NCBI GenBank assembly: GCA_018266575.1
Contig: JAFEAE010000022.1
Coordinates: forward strand, 62,001 to 126,000
Length of the DNA: 64,000 nucleotides
Direction: 5' to 3'
Origin: Bacteroidota bacterium
GTDB taxonomy: Bacteria > Bacteroidota > Bacteroidia > Chitinophagales > Chitinophagaceae
Shown here: positions 50,834-60,715 of the stretch, one piece after another
How the letters are laid out: the number at the start of each line of letters is the position of its first letter
How positions within the stretch are numbered: the stretch's first letter is position 1
Notes under the pieces: model-generated
Database searches by the model: none
Seen by the model: the letters and a program-made list of their open reading frames with translations, nothing else
What the model was told of the DNA's origin: nothing
Position numbers and translations under genes: made by a program

Positions 50834-51777
50834 GTGAAGGAAAAAATCTTATAGCTATCGGACGTTCGCGTTATTTGTACGACGGAATAAAGCATTTGCT
50901 GGAAAAAGGCTTTCGATTTAAAGCGATCATTACGGAAGAAGCTTATGAAGAGTATGATATCAAGCACCAGGATTTTGCCGAACTTGCAGAAAAGAACGGA
51001 GCGAAATTCATCATGACAAAAACATTACGTTTTGATGATATTGCAGGAATCGTTCAGGCAAATAAGATCCGGGCAGCCATAAGCGCTAACTGGAAATATA
51101 CAATTTCAAAAAAAGTATTAGATCTTTTTGAATGTGGCATTCTTAATTTTCATCTCGGCAATTTGCCGGATTATAAAGGAAATGCAACGGTAAACTGGAC
51201 CATCATTAACGGGGAAGATCATATTAACGGCAACATCCATAAAATGGACCCTGAACTGGATGCAGGAGATATTATCAGCCGCAAGGCAATATCAATCACA
51301 CCTTCAACGTATATAGCTGATATAATCCGGCAGGCCGAGGCGGATGCACCGGCTTTATATGAAGAAGCAGTAAACAAAGTGCTGAAAGATCCCAAAGCGC
51401 ATGTTGTAAAAGGCAGTGTTCATGGATTGCGTTGTTACCCAAGGCTTCCGGAAGACAGCCAGATCAACTGGAGCGAACCTGTTGAAAACATCAGCCGGTT
51501 GATCAGGGCATCATCACATCCATATAGAGGTGCATTTAGCTTTTTAAATAATGAAAAAATTATTTTGTGGAAAGCATCCGTTATTGAAGCGAAAGAAAAA
51601 TACCTGGCAATACCGGGACATGTTGTTGCCGTACAAAAAGATAAAGGAACGATCTGGGTTGCCTGCACAAATGGTTTCCTGGAAGTAAGTGAAATAGAAT
51701 ACGGAACAAATGTGGTGCCTGCGGCAGAATATATCAAGAGCATAAGGTCACGTTTCAAATATATACCCAATGCCTGA
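50830..51777 (+). CDS. Sugar N-formyltransferase (Fmt-like)
   Basis: 315 residues with the formyltransferase fold. The catalytic triad is Asn106 and His108 in ILNFHLGNLPDYKG and Asp144 in DPELDAGDII. The N-terminal part lacks an extended tRNA-binding domain, and the C-terminal part is a shorter beta domain. Context of aminotransferases and nucleotide-sugar enzymes points to transfer of formyl from N10-formyl-tetrahydrofolate to an amino sugar, not to initiator tRNA. It overlaps the next gene by eight bases. Confidence 0.88.
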   Translation: MSEGKNLIAIGRSRYLYDGIKHLLEKGFRFKAIITEEAYEEYDIKHQDFAELAEKNGAKFIMTKTLRFDDIAGIVQANKIRAAISANWKYTISKKVLDLFECGILNFHLGNLPDYKGNATVNWTIINGEDHINGNIHKMDPELDAGDIISRKAISITPSTYIADIIRQAEADAPALYEEAVNKVLKDPKAHVVKGSVHGLRCYPRLPEDSQINWSEPVENISRLIRASSHPYRGAFSFLNNEKIILWKASVIEAKEKYLAIPGHVVAVQKDKGTIWVACTNGFLEVSEIEYGTNVVPAAEYIKSIRSRFKYIPNA

Positions 51778-52753
51778 TCCTGTTATTACAAATAGTGTAA
51801 CCGTTATCATACCCATATTCAATGAATATGAGGGTATCCCTTTTTTGGTAGAAAGCCTCAATGATTTTTTTACCGAAAACTCCGATCTGGATGCTGAAGT
51901 GATTTTTGTAAACGATGGCTCCAAGGATAATTCAGTGGAACGCCTGTCGCAAATGAAGCACAAAAGTTATTCTGCAAAACTTATCAGTCTTTCCCGGAAT
52001 TTTGGTTCGCATGCTGCATTGCGTGCAGGAATTGCGCATGCTACCAGCGAATTGATATGCTTCAATTATGCCGACCTGCAAGACCCTCTTGAACTCATTC
52101 TTGAAATGAAAAATAAAATTGAAGAAGGTAACGACATTATATGGGCACACCGCGAAAGCACGAAAGTCCCTTTTGCAGAAAAAACATTTTCGCGTTCTTA
52201 CGCATACCTGATGCAGAAATTTGCGTTTGCAAATTTTCCTGAAAAAGGATTTGATATAGTGATGTTCAACCGCAAAGTAGCAACATTTGTTAATCGCAAT
52301 GTAGAAGCAAACTCTTCTATTTTTCTTCAGATACTTGGAATGGGTTTTAACCAAACTTCTATTTCTTACAAAAAAAGAGAACGGAAAACAGGTGTTAGTA
52401 AATGGACATTATCAAAAAAAATAAAATTATTCATCGATTCATTTGTTGCATTCTCTTACGCTCCGATCCGCTTCGTTACCATTGTTGGTATTACAATGTT
52501 CTTCATTGGTGTTTTGTGGACTGGATACATCATTTTGCGAAAACTTCTGTTTCATGACCTTGTTTCAGGATGGCCCGCACTCATTTCCATATTGATGATC
52601 GGTTTTGGGGTTACTAATATTTCACTCGGCATCATTGCAGAATATTTATGGCGCACATTAGATGCAAGCCGCAGAAGGCCTGTATTTATTATTGACGAAA
52701 TCATCGAGCTGAATAAATCAAAAACAGAAGTACGTCATCTGATCGAACATTGA
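51770..52753 (+). CDS. Polyprenyl-phosphate glycosyltransferase, GT2 family
   Basis: 327 residues of the DPM1/GtrB/ArnC type. N-terminal GT2 catalytic domain with VIIPIFNEYEGIPFLVESL, EVIFVNDGSKDNS and the metal-binding FNYADLQDP. Two C-terminal membrane helices (about 225-250 and 265-295). It loads a sugar onto undecaprenyl phosphate at the cytoplasmic face. Overlap with the formyltransferase gene suggests it uses the formylated or a related sugar. Confidence 0.9.
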   Translation: MPDPVITNSVTVIIPIFNEYEGIPFLVESLNDFFTENSDLDAEVIFVNDGSKDNSVERLSQMKHKSYSAKLISLSRNFGSHAALRAGIAHATSELICFNYADLQDPLELILEMKNKIEEGNDIIWAHRESTKVPFAEKTFSRSYAYLMQKFAFANFPEKGFDIVMFNRKVATFVNRNVEANSSIFLQILGMGFNQTSISYKKRERKTGVSKWTLSKKIKLFIDSFVAFSYAPIRFVTIVGITMFFIGVLWTGYIILRKLLFHDLVSGWPALISILMIGFGVTNISLGIIAEYLWRTLDASRRRPVFIIDEIIELNKSKTEVRHLIEH

Positions 52754-52778
52754 AATTCATAAATAAAAATAGTTTTTC

Positions 52779-53756
52779 ATGCAGAATAAAGTAAAAGGCA
52801 GTACAATACTTGTTACAGGCGGAGCAGGTTTCATCGGTTCTTATGTTATAGAAGAATTAATTCCGTTGCAACCAAAGAAAATCATCATCATCGATAATTT
52901 TCTTAGGGGCACAAGGGATAATATGAAAAGTTTTTACAACAATCCGGTCATTGAATTTCATGAAGGCGATATCCGCGATGTTGAGTTACTTGAAAACTGC
53001 ATAGAAGGTTGCGATTATGTTTTTCATCTTGCTGCATTGCGCATCAATGCATGTGCAGCAAACCCGCAGGATGGATTTGAAGTGATGCTGAAAGCTACAT
53101 TTGATGTTGCCCAATTATGTGTGAAGTATAAAATAAAGAAAGTTATTTATAGTTCAAGCGCATCTGTTTATGGTTTGGCTCAACATTTTCCAACACCTGA
53201 AACAGATAATCCATATAACAACCAGACATTTTATGGTGCGGCAAAAATGTGGGGAGAGCAATTGTTCCGCAGTTACAAATTCATGTATGGATTGGATTAT
53301 GCAGCGCTTCGTTACTTCAATGCGTATGGGCCGAGAATGGATACCGATGGGAAATATACAGAAGTGATGATACGATGGTTGGATTGCGTAAGGGATGGCA
53401 GAAACCCATTGATATATGGCGATGGCTCCACAACAATGGATTTTGTATATGTGCGTGATATTGCCAAAGCAAATATTGCAGCATTGCAGGCTGATGTTAC
53501 TGATGAATCTTTCAACATAGGCAATTGTGTGGAAACAAGTTTGAAAGAATTATTAGAAGTTTTATTAAAAGTAAACAACTCACACTTGCAACCGGAACAT
53601 CGTGAAGAAAATTCAGTGAACCCGGTGAGCAGAAGATTAGCAGATATATCAAAAGCAAAACGATTGCTTGGTTTCACTCCTACTGTATCACTAGAACAAG
53701 GATTGAAGGAATTAAGTGAATGGTATTTTGAAAAAATAAAATTAAAAGTACACTGA
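52779..53756 (+). CDS. NAD-dependent sugar-nucleotide epimerase/dehydratase
   Basis: 325-residue extended SDR. TGGAGFIGSYVIEEL (13-27) binds NAD, SSSASVYG supplies the catalytic Ser/Thr region, and Tyr152 and Lys156 in FYGAAK are the catalytic pair. The closest functional guess is a UDP-glucose/UDP-GlcNAc 4-epimerase or a 4,6-dehydratase. LGFTPTVSLEQGLKELSEWY is the family C-terminus. It overlaps the next gene by one base. Confidence 0.88.
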   Translation: MQNKVKGSTILVTGGAGFIGSYVIEELIPLQPKKIIIIDNFLRGTRDNMKSFYNNPVIEFHEGDIRDVELLENCIEGCDYVFHLAALRINACAANPQDGFEVMLKATFDVAQLCVKYKIKKVIYSSSASVYGLAQHFPTPETDNPYNNQTFYGAAKMWGEQLFRSYKFMYGLDYAALRYFNAYGPRMDTDGKYTEVMIRWLDCVRDGRNPLIYGDGSTTMDFVYVRDIAKANIAALQADVTDESFNIGNCVETSLKELLEVLLKVNNSHLQPEHREENSVNPVSRRLADISKAKRLLGFTPTVSLEQGLKELSEWYFEKIKLKVH

Positions 53757-54889
53757 TGATACCGATAGCCAAACCTTATTTAACCGAAGAAGAAGCGAAG
53801 GCCGCACACGATACAATTCTTACCGGATGGATCACGCAAGGCCCGCGTGTTGCAGAGTTTGAAGAAAAATTTGCTGCATATACGGAAGCAAAATTTGCAG
53901 TAGCAGTTTCCAATTGTACAACCGCATTGCATCTTGCAATGATCGTTGCAGGGATTGGCCCTGGCGACGAAGTGATATGCCCATCGATGAGTTATATTGC
54001 AACGGCCAACTCAATAAAGTATACAGGAGCAAAACCGGTATTTGCAGAGATCATACCTGAAACATATAATCTTGATCCGGTTGATACGGAAAAAAGAATC
54101 ACTTCGAAAACAAAAGCAATTTTATTAGTACACCAGATAGGAATGCCTGCAGATATTGATGCATTTCAAAAACTCGCAGAAAAATATAAACTGAAACTGA
54201 TCGAAGATGCTGCATGCGCTGTTGGGTCTACCTACAAAGGAAAAAAGATCGGCAGCCACTCTGAGTTGGTATGTTTTTCATTACATCCAAGAAAAGTAAT
54301 TTCCACCGGTGATGGCGGTTTTATTACCACCAACCGCGAAGATTATTATCAACGAATGAAATTGCTCAGGCAACATGGTATGTCTGTGAACGACCGCGTT
54401 CGCCACGAATCTTCTAAAGTGATTTTTGAAGACCATATTGAAGTGGGATATAATTACCGCATGACAGACATACAAGCTGCAGTTGGTATAAAGCAATTGG
54501 CAAAATTAGATTGGATCATACAGGAAAGAAGAAAGATTGCATTGCGTTATAACGATATGTTTAAAGATATCGATTGCATTCGTTTACCAATAGAGAAAGA
54601 AGGCTACTTCAGCAATTATCAATCGTATAGTATTTATTTAAAAGAAAACTGCCCTGTAAGCCGCAATGAACTGATGCAAAAAATGCTTGATGCGGGTGTT
54701 TCTACAAGAAGAGGCATTATGACATCACATCGCGAAACAGCCTATAAAAATGAATGTGCAGGGCTTTCGTTGCCTGCATCGGAAAATGCCTCTGACAACA
54801 GCATCATTCTTCCTCTTTACATACCGATGACCGAAAAAGATATTCAGACAGTGATCGATGTTTTCAGATCAAATATTCTTCCCAAATAA
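53756..54889 (+). CDS. Second DegT/DnrJ/EryC1 sugar aminotransferase
   Basis: 377 residues. PLP Lys180 in VCFSLHPRKVISTGDGG, Asp in IEDAACAVGSTYKGKKIG. The HPRK form of the Lys loop is common in perosamine and UDP-4-amino sugar aminotransferases. It overlaps the epimerase by one base, so the pair may make a 4-amino sugar that the formyltransferase modifies. Last gene of the operon, followed by a strong terminator. Confidence 0.9.
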   Translation: MIPIAKPYLTEEEAKAAHDTILTGWITQGPRVAEFEEKFAAYTEAKFAVAVSNCTTALHLAMIVAGIGPGDEVICPSMSYIATANSIKYTGAKPVFAEIIPETYNLDPVDTEKRITSKTKAILLVHQIGMPADIDAFQKLAEKYKLKLIEDAACAVGSTYKGKKIGSHSELVCFSLHPRKVISTGDGGFITTNREDYYQRMKLLRQHGMSVNDRVRHESSKVIFEDHIEVGYNYRMTDIQAAVGIKQLAKLDWIIQERRKIALRYNDMFKDIDCIRLPIEKEGYFSNYQSYSIYLKENCPVSRNELMQKMLDAGVSTRRGIMTSHRETAYKNECAGLSLPASENASDNSIILPLYIPMTEKDIQTVIDVFRSNILPK

Positions 54890-54890
54890 A

Positions 54891-54923
54891 AAAAGGTTGG
54901 CAATTTTAGTTTGCCAACCTTTT
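54891..54923. terminator. Bidirectional terminator
   Basis: AAAAGGTTGGCAA and TTGCCAACCTTTT form a perfect 13-bp stem with a 7-nt loop; A-run on one side and T-run on the other suit both strands. It lies between the convergent sugar operon and the T9SS cargo gene. Confidence 0.9.
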
Positions 54924-54955
54924 AAGTAACTATTCTTTTTAGTTGTTCTTGGTTG

Positions 54956-57900
54956 CTATTTGATAACCATCTTTCTTACAGCAGAGCCATCTTCAGCATC
55001 CAGCTTGTAATAATACAATCCGCTACTGAGTGATTGCTGCTGGAAGTTAATGATGTGGCTGCCTTGCTCTGTATATCCATCAACAAGCACTTTTATTTGC
55101 CTGCCGTTCGCATCAAATAAAGTCAATCGTACATTCTGCGCCCTTGGCAAATCAAATTTGATGGTTGTGTTCTGAACATAAGGGTTCGGGTAGTTTTGAT
55201 ACAACACCAATTGTCCGTCACTTGTTATGCGTGCAGTCACTACATTGGAGTAAACAAAGTTAGAATCATAATCAACTTGTTTAAGCCTGTAGTAATACAA
55301 TGCAGGATCAAGATTGTTATCATCGTATTTATAATTCAAAGTGGTGTTGCTTTGCCCTGCACCATTTACAAAACCAATCGGCGACCAATTAAATCCGTCG
55401 GTGCTGCGCTGAATTTCGAAGCCTTTGTTGTTCTGTTCCATTTCTGTTTGCCATGTCAGTTGCACATTATCACCGCCTTCAACAGTTGCTTTTAAGTTCA
55501 CCAATGTTACAGGCAATGCGCTTGAATAGATCGCTGTATAACTGTTGGTACTTGCCGGGAAGAACGCATAATCCAAACCTTTAATAGTTTGTACCGTATA
55601 GCTGATTGAAGAACCATTTTGATTAACCTGTGTCAAGCTTCCACTGGCAGACTTCACAGGAACCATTGCCTGCAGGTTATGTGCAGTAGTTGTGATAGTG
55701 AAATCCAGATGATTGTTACTCCATGTCATCGGCCCGAATACCGTATTATTTCGGTTATCTATCCACGTTAGCATCTGTTTGGCTGATACAACAGGTATTC
55801 CATAACTCTGTGCAGAGGCGATGATCTCATCTGAACCGACATGAATTGCAGTATCTGTATGCATATTCATAGTAAATATTCCATAGTAACCCGGTGAACC
55901 TGTAGCATTACTGAGCAATGTGTTGATAGCATTCGGGATATCCAATTGAGACTCGTCAGGAATTTGTGTTGGTGCCTGGTAACAATCAATCAACGTTCCG
56001 TCGATTGCTGCAAAGCGCATTGGCATACCTGAGCCTGTAAATAAACCCGGCCTGTTTTGTATCCATGCTCCTGGCCAGTAATAATAATTCACATCGAAAC
56101 GGATACCGTGGTTGAATTCAATAGAAGGATGCGAGGACCAATCCGTCCATGGCATACAGTGTGTCCTGTTAGTAACCGGTGCTGTTGCACTTGGCCAGTT
56201 TGACTGGAATATAGAAAGCTGTGTGGAGAAGACATTGTCTAATGAAGCAGGAGTATAATCTGTACAGCCGTTGTAGGGGTGAAGGCCGATTTCAAATCCT
56301 TGCGATTGGAAGGAATTAACATCATCATCAGAAATTGGCGTAGCCGTGTAAATATAAGAAGTACCTCTTACAGCTTTCCAGTCTGCTACATCCTGAGCAG
56401 TGTTCGGCCCTAAGGTAAGATACTCGTTAAACCTTCCTACCGTATTACCTGTAGCATGGTCGTCTCCCGTCATTACTACAGCAGCTTTCAATCCACTCGG
56501 CAAGAACCACAAGTGTGGCATTGGTTTGCGATGTAAGTTATTGCTCAGGATAATGTTTGACAACAAATGCTGTTGCTCATCTGCCTGGGGAATTTGTATT
56601 TTATTAAAGTCAACATAATTTGGATAGAAAAGATCATCTGAGCGGATCGGACCGGTTTGCCCGTCACGGTTTGTTCCAACCCAAGCCGGGTTTCCTTGCC
56701 TTGTATATACTATCGATTTTGCAAGATCATAGGTAAATGCTACTGCTGAACCACCATTACTTCCAACACTTCTTGTTGTAATGGCCGGGAAAGCTGTTGC
56801 TGTTGCTGCATCTGAATACAATGTAGCAATGCTTGTTGTGCCACCTTGCAGCGTATATAAATCTGCTGTACCATGGAATTGTATAGTTTGATTAACTATT
56901 CCTTTACCCGGGCCAGACCCTGTGCTCGCAAGCAAATACGCATCGGACAATGTATTACCTGTTGATGTTATTCCAAGTAATGACGCTAATGCAGGATCCG
57001 GGCGAAGTGCAATTAATGTACCACCTGCATTAACCCAATTGGTCAATGTAGTAACATCTGTACCACTCAATGAAAATTGTCCGAGTACAATAACATCATA
57101 ATTATTCAATAACGAAGTATTGGCCTCAACTTCCGTAATATCCATGGCTTCAAATCCATTATACCCTTCTGCCCTTAATATTTCAACCGGGTACCGGCTG
57201 AATGGATTTGTAGAAGAACTGATTACCAAAATTGGTCCGCCACCACCTTCATCTGGTGGTGTAGCCGGTGCCGCTGTAGTAGTAAACGACCATGTATAGT
57301 CGGATGCCAAAGCATTTCCGTAGGTATCTTTAATACCAGAGCTACCTCCTTTTAATGTGGCAGTATATACTGTGGAATATAAAAGAGCTCCTGTTGGTAT
57401 AAATGTAGCAGTTTGTGTTGAAGAAGAATAAGACACTGTACCTGCTATTGCATTATTAGAAGCATCTTTAACTGTGAATGTAGATGATGTTACTGTTGTT
57501 GCATCAAGATTTTCACTAAAAGTTCCTGATATATAAGTTGTCACGCTTGCACTTGTAGATGCATTTGCCGGAGATACCAATGAAACAGTAGGAGGTGTAG
57601 TACCTGATGAAGCGGATAGCTTTACATCCACCCAATAATTTGCTGCATTATAGGTTTGATTAGGAGCCGTAGTAACAGAAGATGTATATAAGTAAACACC
57701 ATTCGGTCCTGCAAGGTCACCTGTTGCAATGGCGGTGAGCGGGCCGTTTGTAACGGGGTTTTGCAGTCCTGCATCAGTTGCACTATAATATCCGGTTGAG
57801 CTGAAATAAGAAGCCAGATATGCTTTGTCTGCAGAAATTGATATCGGAGTTGTCAAAGCAACTTCAACCCAGCCTGCAGTTGTTGGTAAAGCAGCCAATG

Positions 57901-60058
57901 TTCCTGAGGAAAGCAATGCGCTGGTATTTGTGGTACTGTCGTAGCTCCATAATTGAACAGTATTAAGAGTATTATCCTTTAAGGTTTTGTAGAACCTTAC
58001 TGCAGTAATTGTTCCTGCAACAGAAGAACGGAATTTAACACCTAATAAAATGCCACTGCCATCATTTAAGCTGGTATCGCTGGGATCTGGCACCTGTGTT
58101 GGAATAAATATTGTACATGGGCAATTAACTGCACCCGGATTAACGACTGTTACAGAAACAGTGTTTGCTGAGCCTTCACTGCCTCCGGGTGTTTCCATAT
58201 TTCCTGAATCATCAAACCCGCGGCTTTTAATTGTAACTGCACCTAATGTAGTTGGTGTCCATGAAAAAGTCCAGTTGGCTGTTCCTGTAGCCACCTGCCA
58301 TGTCGTTCCCCCGTCAACTGAAACTTCAACGCCTGCAACAACTCCGCCACCTGCGTCAGTAGCTGTACCGGATATTGTTATAGGAGTCCCCTGTGCTAAC
58401 TGCGCACCATTTGCCGGGGATGTAATTACTGAAGTAGGTGCTGTAGCATCTGTAGATGCAGTAGCTGCAACCATACCGCTCATTAATGTAGCAGGTTGCA
58501 CGCCCATATCTGCAAACAGGTTTATGGTAGCCTGCTGCATATTTACGTCGGCAGGATAAACGGTATTTGCCGGCAATTGATTATAATCGTGATTTTGATC
58601 GAGGCCCCAGGCCCATTGAACTGTTCCGGCACCAAAAACCCATGAACCGCTTGGGTAGTATTTATACATCGCCAATTTGTGAATATGGCCGTCATAAGAT
58701 GTGCTGGACATAGTTATCCTTCCTGCAGGGTAAGAACTTACATATTGTTCCCAATCCCACTCATACCCTAAAGTTCCATTTTGAAGTGTTTGAGTTGCCC
58801 CACTTCCAAGATTTGCAACTGCAGTGTTTCGCCAAAAACGTATCGCTTTATATGTATCAGGAACAGTGATTGCACTTGTATTCCCATCCCAGCTAATTTG
58901 CCCTGATAATGCATTTTCCGGTTTGCATGCATCTGTTACTCCGGGATAATTGCAACCATCTCGCCATAAGCCTGTCCAGATCGTTGGATCATCGGGGTCA
59001 CAAATACCTCCGCATGCATTTTCCTGCAGAGTCGGCAACGTTCCTTCTTTATAACATACCATTGTACGATATGGTGTATTTGAACCATCTGTACTGTTTT
59101 CCCATCTTGTTTTCCAATACACTTCATTGCCACTAAAGAAAGCAAGATGAACGCCTGCTGCCCGTGCCGCTTCAACTGAATTACGTTGTTCAAGTGACCA
59201 ATATTCATCATGCCCTACTGAAAGAAATACTTTATGATTTAAAATTTGGCTGCCGCTTCTTGCTACATCAACATTTGTTGTGTAGCTCATATCATATCCG
59301 TTCTGTTCAAGAAAACGGATCATCGGGTATTCCGCATTCATGAACCAGTCTTCCTGTGCCCCGCCCCCACCATTACCACCCCTTGTAATAAAAGGGCGAT
59401 TATAACTTACTTTGTATGCGTGATTATGAGGGAACCCTGCACCAAGGTACAGGCTCGTTCCACCATATCCATTATATGCCTGCCAGGTTGCATCTGAGGT
59501 TTGAAAAAACATTGCAGAAGTACTTGCATCATCTCTCACAATAAATGGGATGTGGCTGGTTCCGCCGCCGCCTGCTGCAGACCTTGTAAGTTTTGCTATA
59601 TACAAACCTGAAACAGCAGTTGATGGCACGGCCCATGATGCAGTCACCGTCCAGTTACCACAATCGGTAAGACCAGTAGTACCATCATAGCCGCATGCAT
59701 TTTGCGCTATCCCGGTAAAATTTCCCAGGTCAACAATTTGCCTGGCGCCATTCCCCTGGTAATACCCTAAACGATATATCGTGATATCGAAAGTTTTATC
59801 AGTACCGGTATTGACATCTATTTTGAAACTTATCGTGCCTCCCTTATTCACGCTGATATCCGTAGCAAAGCCCTGAATAGAAAGATCACCCTGATCTTTG
59901 GTAGGAATATCCCAAACAGATGCGGGCGTACCCGTATTTTGGTTTTCAGTTACGATTGCATTTTGTGCAAATGAAAGGGTAACACAACAAATTACGCAAG
60001 CGAGCAAAAGAAAAAACTTTTTTGCTACACTAGAATAAGGCGTAGAAATAGTGTACAT
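54956..60058 (-). CDS. 1700-residue multidomain T9SS cargo protein
   Basis: A giant exported protein. Signal peptide (about 1-31, FFLLLACVICCVTLSFAQ). Then a region like the N,N-dimethylformamidase large-subunit domain (about 50-540, with SVGHDEYWSLEQRN and FFSGNEVYWKTRWE); an Ig-like domain (about 545-630); DUF4082 (about 650-800); a Big_5/SbsA Ig-like domain (about 815-925); a glutamine-amidotransferase-like segment (about 940-1080); and a polysaccharide-deacetylase-like domain (about 1180-1440, with VVMTGDDHATGN and QGFEIGLHPYNGC). A fibronectin-like domain and a type A T9SS sorting domain (YQNYPNPYVQNTTIKFDLP) end the protein. It probably works on the cell surface. Substrate unknown. Confidence 0.85.
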   Translation of the reverse strand: MYTISTPYSSVAKKFFLLLACVICCVTLSFAQNAIVTENQNTGTPASVWDIPTKDQGDLSIQGFATDISVNKGGTISFKIDVNTGTDKTFDITIYRLGYYQGNGARQIVDLGNFTGIAQNACGYDGTTGLTDCGNWTVTASWAVPSTAVSGLYIAKLTRSAAGGGGTSHIPFIVRDDASTSAMFFQTSDATWQAYNGYGGTSLYLGAGFPHNHAYKVSYNRPFITRGGNGGGGAQEDWFMNAEYPMIRFLEQNGYDMSYTTNVDVARSGSQILNHKVFLSVGHDEYWSLEQRNSVEAARAAGVHLAFFSGNEVYWKTRWENSTDGSNTPYRTMVCYKEGTLPTLQENACGGICDPDDPTIWTGLWRDGCNYPGVTDACKPENALSGQISWDGNTSAITVPDTYKAIRFWRNTAVANLGSGATQTLQNGTLGYEWDWEQYVSSYPAGRITMSSTSYDGHIHKLAMYKYYPSGSWVFGAGTVQWAWGLDQNHDYNQLPANTVYPADVNMQQATINLFADMGVQPATLMSGMVAATASTDATAPTSVITSPANGAQLAQGTPITISGTATDAGGGVVAGVEVSVDGGTTWQVATGTANWTFSWTPTTLGAVTIKSRGFDDSGNMETPGGSEGSANTVSVTVVNPGAVNCPCTIFIPTQVPDPSDTSLNDGSGILLGVKFRSSVAGTITAVRFYKTLKDNTLNTVQLWSYDSTTNTSALLSSGTLAALPTTAGWVEVALTTPISISADKAYLASYFSSTGYYSATDAGLQNPVTNGPLTAIATGDLAGPNGVYLYTSSVTTAPNQTYNAANYWVDVKLSASSGTTPPTVSLVSPANASTSASVTTYISGTFSENLDATTVTSSTFTVKDASNNAIAGTVSYSSSTQTATFIPTGALLYSTVYTATLKGGSSGIKDTYGNALASDYTWSFTTTAAPATPPDEGGGGPILVISSSTNPFSRYPVEILRAEGYNGFEAMDITEVEANTSLLNNYDVIVLGQFSLSGTDVTTLTNWVNAGGTLIALRPDPALASLLGITSTGNTLSDAYLLASTGSGPGKGIVNQTIQFHGTADLYTLQGGTTSIATLYSDAATATAFPAITTRSVGSNGGSAVAFTYDLAKSIVYTRQGNPAWVGTNRDGQTGPIRSDDLFYPNYVDFNKIQIPQADEQQHLLSNIILSNNLHRKPMPHLWFLPSGLKAAVVMTGDDHATGNTVGRFNEYLTLGPNTAQDVADWKAVRGTSYIYTATPISDDDVNSFQSQGFEIGLHPYNGCTDYTPASLDNVFSTQLSIFQSNWPSATAPVTNRTHCMPWTDWSSHPSIEFNHGIRFDVNYYYWPGAWIQNRPGLFTGSGMPMRFAAIDGTLIDCYQAPTQIPDESQLDIPNAINTLLSNATGSPGYYGIFTMNMHTDTAIHVGSDEIIASAQSYGIPVVSAKQMLTWIDNRNNTVFGPMTWSNNHLDFTITTTAHNLQAMVPVKSASGSLTQVNQNGSSISYTVQTIKGLDYAFFPASTNSYTAIYSSALPVTLVNLKATVEGGDNVQLTWQTEMEQNNKGFEIQRSTDGFNWSPIGFVNGAGQSNTTLNYKYDDNNLDPALYYYRLKQVDYDSNFVYSNVVTARITSDGQLVLYQNYPNPYVQNTTIKFDLPRAQNVRLTLFDANGRQIKVLVDGYTEQGSHIINFQQQSLSSGLYYYKLDAEDGSAVRKMVIK

Positions 60059-60332
60059 AGTAGTAAGAATTGCTTCAGTTTTAAAAAATTATGACATAGG
60101 GGATATTGTCCAATTGATTTTTGGAGAGGATCTGGACTACTACTAAAAGTAAATTGTGGATTAATCTAGAGGAGATTGGGCTACGAGAACCTTGACAGGA
60201 GTTTTATCAAGTTCTTTCAACGGAGCTAAAATAGTTACAATTTCTTATAATGTTAAATTTTTAATAGAGTTTCTTACGTATTTTTTATTAACAAACACAT
60301 CATGAAAGAAAATTGCCTGTTTATAATTTTTT

Positions 60333-60689
60333 TTATTTATCCATTTTCCTGAGTCTCAGGAAAGTAAGGATAGAACCTAACTGATCCGGGCTGAGTTTGC
60401 GTGCTACTGAATGATTCCTGGGGTCTCCTTTAATATACATGGCATTATAGCCATCAATTTGTGTTTTGGTAAAATTCGGGATGTTCTCCTTACCATCTTT
60501 ATAAATTCCATGGCACTCCGCACAGTTAATTTTAAAAAGCACTTTTCCTTTTTCAAAGGCTTCGATGGCTTTTTCACGCTGTTCTTTTACATAATGTGGA
60601 GGAATTTCATATTCTACTTTTTTCTTAGCTGCACATTGTGCAAGAAAAATACAAAAGGCAATTTCAAGTATGATCAATAAATATTTCAC
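60333..60689 (-). CDS. Small lipoprotein c-type cytochrome
   Basis: 118 residues. Lipobox FLAQC with Cys19 anchors it to a membrane. Single haem site CAECH (Cys56, Cys59, His60); the axial Met is not certain (Met83, Met116 are candidates). It lies 26 nt downstream of the di-heme peroxidase gene on the same strand, so it may pass electrons to or from that enzyme. Confidence 0.85.
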   Translation of the reverse strand: MKYLLIILEIAFCIFLAQCAAKKKVEYEIPPHYVKEQREKAIEAFEKGKVLFKINCAECHGIYKDGKENIPNFTKTQIDGYNAMYIKGDPRNHSVARKLSPDQLGSILTFLRLRKMDK

Positions 60690-60715
60690 CTGAAAAATTT
60701 TTATCGCAACATTTT

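Noticed and set aside
50830..51777. Methionyl-tRNA formyltransferase (fmt)
   Set aside because: The catalytic residues fit, but the operon context and the short C-terminal domain favour a sugar formyltransferase.
58050..58559. A 169-codon plus-strand open frame rich in Pro, Val and Thr
   Set aside because: It is antisense to the Ig-like part of the T9SS cargo gene, whose Thr/Ala/Gly-rich codons leave few stops on the other strand; it has no domain or start context.
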